Positions 43,337-51,281 of a DNA stretch of 64,000 nucleotides are shown one piece after another. The stretch spans positions 62,001 to 126,000 of the forward strand of contig JALORC010000015.1 in the NCBI GenBank assembly GCA_025459175.1, given 5' to 3'. The notes below the pieces were generated by a model, which was not told the origin of the DNA, searched no databases, and was given only the letters and a program-made list of their open reading frames with translations. Source of the DNA: Planctomycetota bacterium (lineage in GTDB: Bacteria; Planctomycetota; UBA1135; UBA2386). The translations under genes were made by a program, and so were the position numbers. The first letter of the stretch is position 1. Every line of letters starts with the position of its first letter.

Positions 43337-43993
43337 TCACTCCGGCAGGTCGTCGCGCTTCTTCAGCACCTTCGCGACGAGGCCGTATTCGAGCGCCTGG
43401 CCGGCATCGAGCCAGAAGTCGCGGCGGGCCGCATCGGTCACTTGCTCGAGCGTCTTGTTGCAGGTCTCGGCGATGATCCGGTTGTAGCGATCGCGCAGCT
43501 TCAGGATCTCCTTGGCGGTGATGTCGAGGTCGCTGGCGGTGCCGCGGCCCATCGTCGACGGCTGGTGGATCATGAACCGGCTCTCGCTGAGGCAGAAGCG
43601 GCGCTTCTTGTCGGTGGCGAGGTGGATCAGAATGCCGGCCGACGCACACAGGCCGTTCACGACCGTGTTGATCGGCGGCTTGACGAAGCGCAGCAGGTCG
43701 TAGATCGCGAAGCCGGCGTCGGCGCTGCCGCCCGGCGAGTTGATGTAGACCGTGATCGCCTTCTTGGCGTCCTTCTGTTCCATCGCCAGGATCCGCACCG
43801 TGGCGTCGCGCAGCATCTTGTCGTCGACCGGGCCGCTGATCAGCAGCGTGCGCGACTCGAACAGCGCCTTCTCGTAGGGGTTCGGGCCGGCACCGCCTTC
43901 CTTCTCCTTGTCCTGAGCCGGGCACTCGTGGTCGTCGTCCTCGTCTTCGTCGAGACGGAGGCGGCGGGGATCGATGTCGAAGGGGTTCTGCAT
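43337..43993 (-). CDS. clpP: ATP-dependent Clp protease proteolytic subunit
   Basis: Serine protease of the ClpAP/ClpXP type, 218 aa. The core has INSPGGSADAGFAIYDLL, the nucleophile Ser118 in GLCASAG, His143 in FMIHQPSTMG, and the Asp region RRDFWLDAGQALEYGLV. The N-terminus is unusual: an acidic stretch (residues 14-35, LDEDEDDDHECPAQDKEKEG) precedes the first helix, where typical ClpP has a short hydrophobic axial loop. No clpX is adjacent. A 20-nt perfect palindrome lies 19 nt upstream of the start. Confidence 0.92.
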   Translation of the reverse strand: MQNPFDIDPRRLRLDEDEDDDHECPAQDKEKEGGAGPNPYEKALFESRTLLISGPVDDKMLRDATVRILAMEQKDAKKAITVYINSPGGSADAGFAIYDLLRFVKPPINTVVNGLCASAGILIHLATDKKRRFCLSESRFMIHQPSTMGRGTASDLDITAKEILKLRDRYNRIIAETCNKTLEQVTDAARRDFWLDAGQALEYGLVAKVLKKRDDLPE

Positions 43994-44012
43994 CGTGCGT
44001 CGTTCGGTGGGT

Positions 44013-44032
44013 GCGTGGGCGATCGCCCACGC
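44013..44032. repeat. Perfect 20-nt palindrome upstream of clpP
   Basis: GCGTGGGCGATCGCCCACGC is fully self-complementary, centred on GCGATCGC, 19 nt before the clpP ATG. It may be an operator or a 5'-UTR hairpin for clpP. Confidence 0.75.
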
Positions 44033-44093
44033 GGCGTTCTTCGGTGTTCGGAGGTCGGGAAGTTGAGTCCGAACGCCCGTTCGCAGTGGGCCG

Positions 44094-44122
44094 TGGATAG
44101 CGCAGCCCGCGGTGGGGCGCAA
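44094..44122 (-). promoter_or_regulatory. clpP: Candidate clpP promoter
   Basis: Minus-strand TTGCGC (44117-44122), 17-nt spacer, TATCCA (44094-44099). It would place the transcription start about 95 nt before clpP, so the 20-nt palindrome would be in the leader RNA. Confidence 0.3.
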
Positions 44123-44644
44123 CCGTGCTTCTGCGGCCTGACCCGTCGCGCAGAAAAGGAGCAATGCCCGCTTGCGATCTCCGCTGGCAACCGATAGGGT
44201 TCGCGACCGTCGCCGAGACGCTGTGGAATCAGCGGTTTGGCGACACTCGCCCCCGACTGGTGATTGCCGACTGGTTCGGCATCCCCGGTGCGAGCCCGCG
44301 CTGCAGCTGAGGTCGCCGCGGCGCGCTGCCAGTATCTGCGTCTTGCGCAGCCTGGTCGGGGCGGGACGCGACGGCGGTTGTGTTGCCCCACCGATGGTCT
44401 CGATCGTGGGATCCCGGCGGCAGCAACTCGGCATTCGTCGCATTCCGGAGGCAGGCTGTTTCTGCCGCCGGAGCCCAGGAGCAGCACCTCCGGTCGGCAC
44501 GTCCGATCGCGCCAGGGCAACGATGTGGTGAAACGCGGTCCGCCGACTCGGCCGACCGGCTGTCGCCAGCAGGAACGCGCCGTCGGCCGGTGGGCCACGG
44601 TTGCTCGACCGGCAGCGGCTCGCTGCGCGGTTGGAAGGCTTTGC

Positions 44645-46048
44645 ATGAGTATTTCGGAGAACGACTTCCCCGGTGGCATGGACTCCGCCCCCGACCAGGG
44701 TGGCCCTGAGCGCAAGCGCTGGCGCGGCGGCAGGCGTCGTCGTCGTCGTCGCGGGGGTGGTGGTGGCGGTGGCGGCGGCCAGGGTGGCGGCGGCTTCGGC
44801 GGCGGCTATGGCGGCAATGGCGGCGGCGGCGGGGAAGCCGCCGGCTTCGGCGGTGGCAATGGCGGCGGCGGCGGTGGCGGTGGCGACTTCCGCCCAGTCG
44901 TCGAGGGCCCGACCGAACAGGCCATCGGCGTGCTCGAATACTCGAAGGAAGGCAACGGCTGGCTGCGCAAGAAGCAGAACAGCTACATGCCGGACTCGAT
45001 CCCCAACGGCGACACGTTCGTGCCGGCGGCGCTGATCCGTCAGTTCCGGCTGCAGGAAGGCAGCGAGATCATCGGCCAGGCCGGGCTGCCCAACCGCGGC
45101 CCGCAGCGTCTGACGCTGACCACCGTCGAGTCGGTCGACGACATGCCGCCGGACGAGCGGCGCGAGCTGAAGACGTTCCGCGAGATGACCGTCATCGATC
45201 CGGAGCCGCAGTTCGTGTTGGCGCCGGGCGGCGACGAGGACATCAGCCTGCGCATCATCGACCTGCTGTGTCCGCTCGGCTACGGCCAGCGCGGGCTGGT
45301 CGTGGCGCCGCCGCGGTCGGGCAAGACGATGCTGATGCAGAAGGTCTGCCACGCGATCAGCAAGCACTATCCCGACATCCACATGATCGTGCTGCTGATC
45401 GACGAGCGGCCCGAGGAAGCCACCGGCTGGAAGCGTTCGGTCGAAGGGCCCAACCGCGAAGTGCTGGTGTCGACGCTCGACGAAGGCGTGAAGAACCACG
45501 TCGCCGTCAGCGAGATCTGCATGAAGCGGGCCCACCGTCTGGTCGAGACCGGGCGCGACGTGGTGATCCTGCTCGACTCGATCACGCGCCTGACCCGCGC
45601 CTACAACAGCCACCTCGGCGGCCGCGGCGGTGGCACCATGTCGGGCGGCCTCGGCAGCAAGGTGCTCGAGGTGCCGAAGAAGTTCTTCGGCAGCGCGCGC
45701 AACTGCGAAGAGGGCGGCTCGCTGACGATCCTGGCGACGACGCTGGTCGACACCGGCTCGCGCATGGACCAGGTGATCTTCGAGGAGTTCAAGGGCACCG
45801 GCAACATGGAGCTGGTGCTCAACCGCCAGCTCGCCGAACGCCGCATCTTCCCCGCCATCGACATCGAGCTGTCCGGCACCCGCAAGGAAGAGCTGCTGCT
45901 CGGCGCCGACGTGACCAAGCGCATCTACACGCTGCGGCGCGTGCTGGCGCGCATGAACGCGCTCGACGCGATGCCGCTGCTGATCGATCGCCTGATGAAG
46001 ACCGACACCAACAAGCAGTTCCTCGACAGCTTCCGGCTCGAGGACTGA
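44645..46048 (+). CDS. rho: Transcription termination factor Rho with Gly/Arg-rich disordered N-terminus
   Basis: Hexameric RNA-dependent ATPase that terminates transcription. 467 aa from the ATG at 44645, with GGAAGG upstream. Residues 22-82 are Arg-then-Gly-rich low complexity ([13 protein letters not shown], then GGGG/FGGGYGGNGG blocks). The RNA-binding cold-shock domain follows (QAIGVLEYSKEGNGWLR, FRLQEGSEIIGQA). The ATPase has Walker A PPRSGKTML (222-230), Walker B VVILLDSITRLTRAYN, the Q-loop region HLGGRGGGTMSGGL, and the C-terminal RRIFPAIDIELSGTRKEELL. The usual N-terminal Rho_N helical domain is not evident and seems replaced by the disordered segment. Confidence 0.96.
   Translation: MSISENDFPGGMDSAPDQGGPERKRWRGGRRRRRRRGGGGGGGGGQGGGGFGGGYGGNGGGGGEAAGFGGGNGGGGGGGGDFRPVVEGPTEQAIGVLEYSKEGNGWLRKKQNSYMPDSIPNGDTFVPAALIRQFRLQEGSEIIGQAGLPNRGPQRLTLTTVESVDDMPPDERRELKTFREMTVIDPEPQFVLAPGGDEDISLRIIDLLCPLGYGQRGLVVAPPRSGKTMLMQKVCHAISKHYPDIHMIVLLIDERPEEATGWKRSVEGPNREVLVSTLDEGVKNHVAVSEICMKRAHRLVETGRDVVILLDSITRLTRAYNSHLGGRGGGTMSGGLGSKVLEVPKKFFGSARNCEEGGSLTILATTLVDTGSRMDQVIFEEFKGTGNMELVLNRQLAERRIFPAIDIELSGTRKEELLLGADVTKRIYTLRRVLARMNALDAMPLLIDRLMKTDTNKQFLDSFRLED
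44750..44885 (+). repeat. GGC/GGT-rich low-complexity tract in rho
   Basis: Imperfect GGCGGC/GGTGGC triplet runs encoding the Gly-rich linker of Rho; prone to length variation by slippage. Confidence 0.7.
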
Positions 46049-46055
46049 GCCTGCG

Positions 46056-46079
46056 CCGCCCGCGCGCCCGCGCGGGCGG
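46056..46079 (+). terminator. Strong hairpin after rho, putative terminator
   Basis: Perfect 10-bp all-GC stem (CCGCCCGCGC / GCGCGGGCGG) with a GCCC loop, beginning 8 nt after the rho stop. No T tract follows. It separates rho from the ABC cluster starting at 46216. Confidence 0.6.
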
Positions 46080-46215
46080 TCGCGCGACAGCGGTGGCGGC
46101 CGGGAACGGCGGGGGAGCTTTCGGTGTCCCGCGGCGTTTCCGGCCGGCCCGTGCGTGCTACCAGGCGACGTCCGCGGCAGTGATCCCGATCGCCGATCCC
46201 TCGCGAGTTCTCCCC

Positions 46216-47169
46216 ATGATCGAAGTCGAACGCCTCGAGAAGAGCTACGGCTTCGCCCGCGCCTTGAAGGGCATCTCCTTCGCGGTGCAGAAGGGCGAAG
46301 TGATCGGCTTCCTCGGTCCCAACGGGGCCGGGAAGTCGACCACCATGAAGATCCTGACCGGCTACCTGCTGCCGAGCGGCGGCCGGGCCACGGTCGCCGG
46401 CCACGACGTGGTCGCCGAGTCGCTGGCGGTGCGCCGCTGCATCGGCTACCTGCCGGAGAGCACGCCGCTCTACGGCGAGATGCGCGTCGACGACTATCTC
46501 GGCTTCTGCGCCGAGATCCGCGGCGTGCCCGGCGGCAAGCGCAAGGCGGCGATCGCCCGCGCGGTCGAGCTGTGTGCGCTGCAGCGCGTCACCGGCAAGA
46601 ACATCCTCGAGCTCAGCAAGGGCTACAAGCAGCGGGTCGGCCTCGCCCAGGCGATCGTGCACGAACCGCCGGTGCTGATCCTCGACGAACCGACCTCGGG
46701 CCTCGATCCCAACCAGATCATCGAGGTGCGCAAGCTGATCGAGCGGCTCGGCCAGGAGCACACCGTGGTGCTCAGCACGCACTACCTGCAGGAGGTCGAG
46801 AAGTCCTGCTCGCGCGTGATCATCGTGCGCCAGGGCGAGATCGTCGCCGACGGCACCCGCCAGCAGCTGATCGACAAGCTGCCGTCGGGCGGCCTGCGGC
46901 TGTCGGTGCGCGGGCCGGAGCCGGCGGTGCTGGCGCAGGTCCGCGAACTGCTGCCGCCCGGCACCCCGGTGCAGGTGGTGGAGCGCACCGGCACGGCGCT
47001 CGAGCTGCGCATCGAGCTCGGCACCGCGACCGCGCCGGTCGACGAGGCGCTGGCGCGCCTGATCGTCAAGAACGGCTGGGACCTGCTCGGCATGGTGCGC
47101 GAACGCGCCTCGCTCGAGGACGTGTTCCGCAGTGTGACCCAGAGCGCTTCGGAGGCCGCCCATGCGTGA
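46216..47169 (+). CDS. ABC transporter ATP-binding protein (GldA-like)
   Basis: 317 aa. Walker A LGPNGAGKSTT, Q-loop IGYLPESTPLYGEM, signature LSKGYKQRVGLAQA, Walker B PVLILDEPTSGLDP and the switch His in STHYLQEVEKSC are all intact. A C-terminal domain of about 95 residues (LRLSVRGPEPAVLAQV..) is typical of ABC-2/GldA-type ATPases. It overlaps the permease gene by 8 nt. With the next genes it forms an ABC-2 system related to the gliding GldAFG transporter; its actual cargo is unknown. Confidence 0.93.
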   Translation: MIEVERLEKSYGFARALKGISFAVQKGEVIGFLGPNGAGKSTTMKILTGYLLPSGGRATVAGHDVVAESLAVRRCIGYLPESTPLYGEMRVDDYLGFCAEIRGVPGGKRKAAIARAVELCALQRVTGKNILELSKGYKQRVGLAQAIVHEPPVLILDEPTSGLDPNQIIEVRKLIERLGQEHTVVLSTHYLQEVEKSCSRVIIVRQGEIVADGTRQQLIDKLPSGGLRLSVRGPEPAVLAQVRELLPPGTPVQVVERTGTALELRIELGTATAPVDEALARLIVKNGWDLLGMVRERASLEDVFRSVTQSASEAAHA

Positions 47170-47896
47170 GTCCCTGGTCGTCTTCCGCCGCGAGCTGAAG
47201 AGCTACTTCCTGTCGCCGATCGCCTACGTGTTCGGCCTGCTGCTGGTGTCGGTGCTGCTGTGGTACTCGACCGAGGCGGCGCTGGTGAACGGCGCGCGGG
47301 CCAGCACCGACGCGCTGTTCGGCACGTTGCCGCTGATGCTGATCCTGTTCGTGCCGGGCCTGACCATGCGGCTGTGGGCCGAGGAACGCAAGCTCGGCAC
47401 GCTCGAGCTGCTGATGACGTTCCCGGTCACCATCGGGCAGCTGGTGACGGGCAAGTTCCTGGCCGCGGTGGTGTTCCTCGGCGTCGTGATGCTGCTGACG
47501 CTGGGCCTGCCGCTGACGCTCGGCGCCTACGGCAAGCTCGACTGGCCGCCGGTGTTCGGCAGCTACCTGGCGTCGCTGTTGTTCGCCGGCTCGTTCGTCG
47601 CGGTCGGCATGTTCTGGTCGAGCCTGACCCGCGACCAGATCGTGGCGATGCTGTTCTCGCTGGTGTCGCTGTTCGTGCTCTACCAGCTCGGCAACCCGGT
47701 CAACATCGAGCTCGCCACCAACTGGATGCCGACCTGGGCGATCGACCTCGCCAACGGCATCAGTCCCTACAAGTACTTCCTCAGCATCGCGCGTGGCGTC
47801 GTCGACTCGCGCGACCTGGTCTACTTCGCCTGCTTCTGCGGGTTCTTCCTCTACGCCAACGCGCTGGTGCTGCAGGCCCGGCGGCTGAAGGGCTGA
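47162..47896 (+). CDS. ABC-2 type permease (GldF-like)
   Basis: 244-aa membrane protein with six hydrophobic segments. The start RESLVVFRRELKSYFLSPIAYVFGLLL, the LWAEERKLGTLELLMTFPV motif and the C-terminal SPYKYFLSIARGVVDSRDLVYF are characteristic of GldF/ABC-2 permeases. It partners with the preceding ATPase and the following GldG-like protein. Confidence 0.92.
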   Translation: MRESLVVFRRELKSYFLSPIAYVFGLLLVSVLLWYSTEAALVNGARASTDALFGTLPLMLILFVPGLTMRLWAEERKLGTLELLMTFPVTIGQLVTGKFLAAVVFLGVVMLLTLGLPLTLGAYGKLDWPPVFGSYLASLLFAGSFVAVGMFWSSLTRDQIVAMLFSLVSLFVLYQLGNPVNIELATNWMPTWAIDLANGISPYKYFLSIARGVVDSRDLVYFACFCGFFLYANALVLQARRLKG

Positions 47897-47900
47897 TCCG

Positions 47901-50045
47901 ATGACGCACTCCGCTTCCCGCCCCGCGGCGATCCGTGCTGCCGCGGCTGTCCACGCCGAGCGCGGCACCGCGCTCGCCGTCGTCGTGCACGTGGTGCTGT
48001 TGCTGCTGGTGCTCGGCCAGATCGTCTACCTCGCCTCGCGCCACCGCGTGCGCGTCGACCTGACCTCCGACCGGCTGTGGTCGCCGACCGAGTCGACCCG
48101 CCAGCTGCTCGACAAGCTCGACAAGCGGCTCGTCGTCGAGGCCTACTTCAGCCCGAAGGACAAGCTGCCGGTCGTCTACCGCGAGACCCGCAGCATCGCC
48201 GAGGCGTTCCTCGACGAGCTGGTGCAGCTCGGCAAGGGCAAGGTCGTGGTGCAGCGCTTCGACCCCAACGCCGACACCGCGATCGAGGCCCGCGCCAAGC
48301 GCTGTGGCGTGCAGTCGCTCGACCTGCAGAACCGCACCTCGACCTCGGTCTCGGTCGACCGGCACTGGCAGGGCCTGCGGCTGCTCTACGGCGGCGGCAA
48401 GCAGCGCGTGATCGCGCAGTTCGCGCCGGGCAACAGCTTCCTGGCCGAGGCGGTGCTGACGCCGGCGATCAAGGAAGTCACCACCGAGCAGCGGCGCAAG
48501 TACGGCTACATGGAGTGGCCGGCGACCGCGGTCGGCGCGCAGCAGCCGGGCGGCATCGGCTGGAACATGCTGCGCACCTTCGAGGGCATAGCCAAGCGCT
48601 ACGAGTTCCAGAACTTCAAGGACGAGGACGGCGCGCTGCTGCCGGCCGACTGCGACACGCTGTTCCTGTTCCGGCCGAAGGAACTGACCGACCGCCAGAA
48701 GTACGTGATCGACCAGTTCGTCGTGCGCGGCGGCACGCTGGTGCTGTTCGCCGATGCGGCGGAGTACGCGATCGGACCGCAGCGCTCGTTCAGCAAGCTG
48801 CCGCTGCAGATCGACGTCGCCGGCAGCAAGCAGGTGTTCGTCGACCAGCTGCTGCACTACGGCATCGACTGGAAGCCGAAGCTGATCGCCGACATGGCGC
48901 CGCGTGCGCACACGCCGAGCAACTCGCTGCAGGCGCCGATGGAGTACTTCGCGCTGCCGCAGCAGAACATGTTCGGGCAGCAGCAGCTGGCCGCGGTCGG
49001 CTATCCGTACTTCTTCCACCCGCTGGCGTTCGACTGGAGCAGCGCGGCCGACGACCTGGCCAAGAACGCCAAGGGCGAGATCGACCGCGCCGCCGCCGAC
49101 TCGTATCGGCAGCGCTTCGGCTCCGGCATGCCGAGCGACGAGTTCCTGTTCAAGGCGTTCAAGCAGCTCGGCCGCGGCCCCGGCCTCTACTGGCCGACCT
49201 GGGTCGGGCTGCGTGAGAAGGCCGGCGGCGTGCCGGACCTGCCGCCCGGCGTCGAGGGCCGCGTGCTGCTGCGTTCGAGCCCGTTCGCGCTGGCCGAGGA
49301 TCCACCGGCGAGCGTCAACCCGGTCGGCTACGACCCGCAGCAGCGCACCGCCGAGTTCAAGAAGTTCAACGAGAAGCTGGTCGAGCGCTACCGCGCCGAG
49401 CCGCGCCAGCAGGTGCCGCTGATGGTCGACGTGCGCGGTCGCTTCACGTCGTTCTTCGCCGGCCAGGAGCGCCCCAAGCGCCCCAGCGAGATCAAGGAAG
49501 AGGAGCAGAAGGCGGCCGCCGCGGCGGCCAAGGTCGACGATCCGAACACGCCGGTCGACGAGTCGAAGCCGGACCCGGATGCCGGCCCGCAGCCCGACGC
49601 GGTGAAGCCGGTGACCGACGGTGCCGCGCTCGCCGCCGAGGCGCCGATGCTGACCGCCGGCGAGAAGGCAGGTCGCATCGTCGCGATCGGCGACGCCGAC
49701 TTCGTGCGCGACGACCTCGTCAACCGCACCTACGCGCAGCAGGGTGGGCCGTGCTCGCTGATGGCCGGGCCGTTCTTCGCGCAGCTGCTCGACTGGCTGG
49801 CCGAGGACCGCGACCTGGTCGAGCTGCAGTCGCGCAGCGCCGTCGATCGCACGCTGAAGTTCGTCGACGGGGGCGCCGTGCCCAACGCCGACCCGCGCCT
49901 CGCCGAACAAGCCCTGCGCAGCAAGACGTTCTGGCTGCGCGCGATCAACCTGGTGCTGCCGGGGCTGCTGTTGGCCGGGCTCGGGCTCGCGGTGTTCCTG
50001 GTCCGCCGGGCGCAGAAGCGCGCGTTCCTGGCTTCCCTCGGCTGA
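47901..50045 (+). CDS. GldG-like ABC transporter auxiliary protein
   Basis: 714 aa, 4 nt after the permease. An N-terminal helix (AVVVHVVLLLLVLGQIVYLAS) is followed by RVRVDLTSDRLWSPTESTRQLLDKLDKRLVVEAYFSPKD, the hallmark of GldG/DUF7088-type proteins. A large extracytoplasmic domain contains a glutamine-amidotransferase-like fold region (CDTLFLFRPKELTDRQKYVIDQFVVRGGTLVLFAD), and a charged Lys/Glu/Ala linker lies near residues 530-580. A C-terminal helix (LVLPGLLLAGLGLAVFLVRRA) closes the protein. It likely forms the periplasmic part of the Gld-like transporter. Confidence 0.88.
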   Translation: MTHSASRPAAIRAAAAVHAERGTALAVVVHVVLLLLVLGQIVYLASRHRVRVDLTSDRLWSPTESTRQLLDKLDKRLVVEAYFSPKDKLPVVYRETRSIAEAFLDELVQLGKGKVVVQRFDPNADTAIEARAKRCGVQSLDLQNRTSTSVSVDRHWQGLRLLYGGGKQRVIAQFAPGNSFLAEAVLTPAIKEVTTEQRRKYGYMEWPATAVGAQQPGGIGWNMLRTFEGIAKRYEFQNFKDEDGALLPADCDTLFLFRPKELTDRQKYVIDQFVVRGGTLVLFADAAEYAIGPQRSFSKLPLQIDVAGSKQVFVDQLLHYGIDWKPKLIADMAPRAHTPSNSLQAPMEYFALPQQNMFGQQQLAAVGYPYFFHPLAFDWSSAADDLAKNAKGEIDRAAADSYRQRFGSGMPSDEFLFKAFKQLGRGPGLYWPTWVGLREKAGGVPDLPPGVEGRVLLRSSPFALAEDPPASVNPVGYDPQQRTAEFKKFNEKLVERYRAEPRQQVPLMVDVRGRFTSFFAGQERPKRPSEIKEEEQKAAAAAAKVDDPNTPVDESKPDPDAGPQPDAVKPVTDGAALAAEAPMLTAGEKAGRIVAIGDADFVRDDLVNRTYAQQGGPCSLMAGPFFAQLLDWLAEDRDLVELQSRSAVDRTLKFVDGGAVPNADPRLAEQALRSKTFWLRAINLVLPGLLLAGLGLAVFLVRRAQKRAFLASLG

Positions 50046-50065
50046 ACGAATCCACGGAGATCCCG

Positions 50066-51190
50066 ATGAACCTCAAGCGACGCAACCTGGTCCTCGCGGT
50101 GCTGGCCGCCGGTCTCGCCGTGCCGACCGCGCTGCAGCTGCGCGCCGATGCCGAGACCTTCGTCGACATCAGCCGCGTGCCGTTGTTGTTCGACGGCTTC
50201 ACCAGCGACAACCTCGGCTCGCTGCGCCTGCGGCAGCCGAAGGCCGAGCCACCGCCGGTCGATCCCGCCAACCCGAACGCGCCCCGCGTGACCCACGACG
50301 AGCTGGTGCTGCAAAAGGTCGACAAGGGCTGGGTGCTCGGCCAGGGCGAACTGGCCGGCGCGCCGGTCGTCAAGGAACGGGTCGAGACCGACATCCTGCA
50401 GCACCTGCGCGGCATCCGCGCCGATCGCGACACGCTGGTGCAGCAGAACGCGACGCCGGCCCAGCTCGCCGAGTTCGGGCTCGACGACGAGCACGCGTTC
50501 GTGGTGCAGGCGTTCGACGCCACCCAGACCCGCAACCTGATCGCCGACCTGCTGGTCGGTCGCGACGCGGCGCTCGGCCAGGCCGGCACCGACGCGGTGC
50601 GCGGCGTGTTCGTGCGCAAGAGCGACAGCACCGACGTGATCCTCTACGAGTTCGACAAGGGCTGGCGCCGCGACGTCAAGAACGAGCTGTGGCTCGACAA
50701 GACGCTGGCGCGGGTGCCGACCGAGAAGATCCAACGCTTCTCGCTGCGCAACGCCGCCGGCGCCGGCACCAGGTTCACGTTCGAGCGCCGCGATGGCAAG
50801 GCGTCGTGGCACGCGGTCGAGCCGCCGCCCGGACTCGGCGCGTTGCGGCAGGGTGAGGTCGAGACGCTGATCCAGCGGCTCGGCTTCGTCGCGGCGCAGG
50901 ACTTCCGCACGCCGCTGAACAAGGCCGGCAACCTGCAGCAGCTCGGCCTGCTGCCGCCGCAGCTCGAGTTCGAGGTGCAGTGGAAGGACGGCGACCGCGA
51001 TCGCACGCTGCAGCTGGCGGTCGGCAACCGCCTCGACGGCAAGAACGAGTTCTACCTGCAGACCAACGAGTCGCCGTTCCTGATGACGTGGGCGGCCGGC
51101 AACGTGGTGCCGTTCGAGGTCGACGTGAAGGCGCAGTGGTTCGATCCACCGGCGCCGCCGACGGATCCGAAGCCCGCCGACGGCAAGTAG
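50066..51190 (+). CDS. DUF4340 domain-containing protein
   Basis: 374 aa. A signal/anchor (LKRRNLVLAVLAAGLAVPTAL) is followed by the DUF4340 pattern: LVLQKVDKGWVLGQ, LAEFGLDDEHAFVVQAFDA, VGRDAALGQAGTDAVRGVFVRK, and a second copy-like region KASWHAVEPP...LGLLPPQLEFEVQW. It is regularly encoded after GldG-like genes and probably acts with them at the cell surface. The ATG at 50066 has ACGGAGA upstream. Confidence 0.88.
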   Translation: MNLKRRNLVLAVLAAGLAVPTALQLRADAETFVDISRVPLLFDGFTSDNLGSLRLRQPKAEPPPVDPANPNAPRVTHDELVLQKVDKGWVLGQGELAGAPVVKERVETDILQHLRGIRADRDTLVQQNATPAQLAEFGLDDEHAFVVQAFDATQTRNLIADLLVGRDAALGQAGTDAVRGVFVRKSDSTDVILYEFDKGWRRDVKNELWLDKTLARVPTEKIQRFSLRNAAGAGTRFTFERRDGKASWHAVEPPPGLGALRQGEVETLIQRLGFVAAQDFRTPLNKAGNLQQLGLLPPQLEFEVQWKDGDRDRTLQLAVGNRLDGKNEFYLQTNESPFLMTWAAGNVVPFEVDVKAQWFDPPAPPTDPKPADGK

Positions 51191-51281
51191 CGGCGGCGAC
51201 CGGCGCGGTGCATCGCAGCGCGCCGCGGTGCCGCCGCAGCGGGTCGTTCCCTTCGTGACCGGGGCTCTGCATGATGCCCGG

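Larger units (their letters stand above)
43994..44644. other. Divergent intergenic region clpP / rho (651 bp)
   Basis: It holds a perfect palindrome (44013-44032), a candidate clpP promoter (44094-44122) and about 500 nt upstream of rho with no confident gene. A 48-codon open frame at 44164-44310 starts with AGGAG only 2 nt before its ATG and is not a confident gene. Frames upstream of the rho ATG are open but of shadow-like composition. Confidence 0.55.

Noticed and set aside
44264..44644. N-terminal extension of rho to 44264
   Set aside because: Composition changes sharply upstream of the ATG at 44645, which has a GGAAGG ribosome-binding site and a typical short Rho opening.
43994..44715. 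Extension of clpP upstream of 43993
   Set aside because: The open frame continues but crosses the palindrome and candidate promoter and loses ClpP-like sequence; the ATG at 43993 gives a normal-length ClpP.
44750..44885. Possible CRISPR or satellite array
   Set aside because: GGC/GGT triplets encode the Gly-rich Rho linker; there are no unique spacers of constant length.
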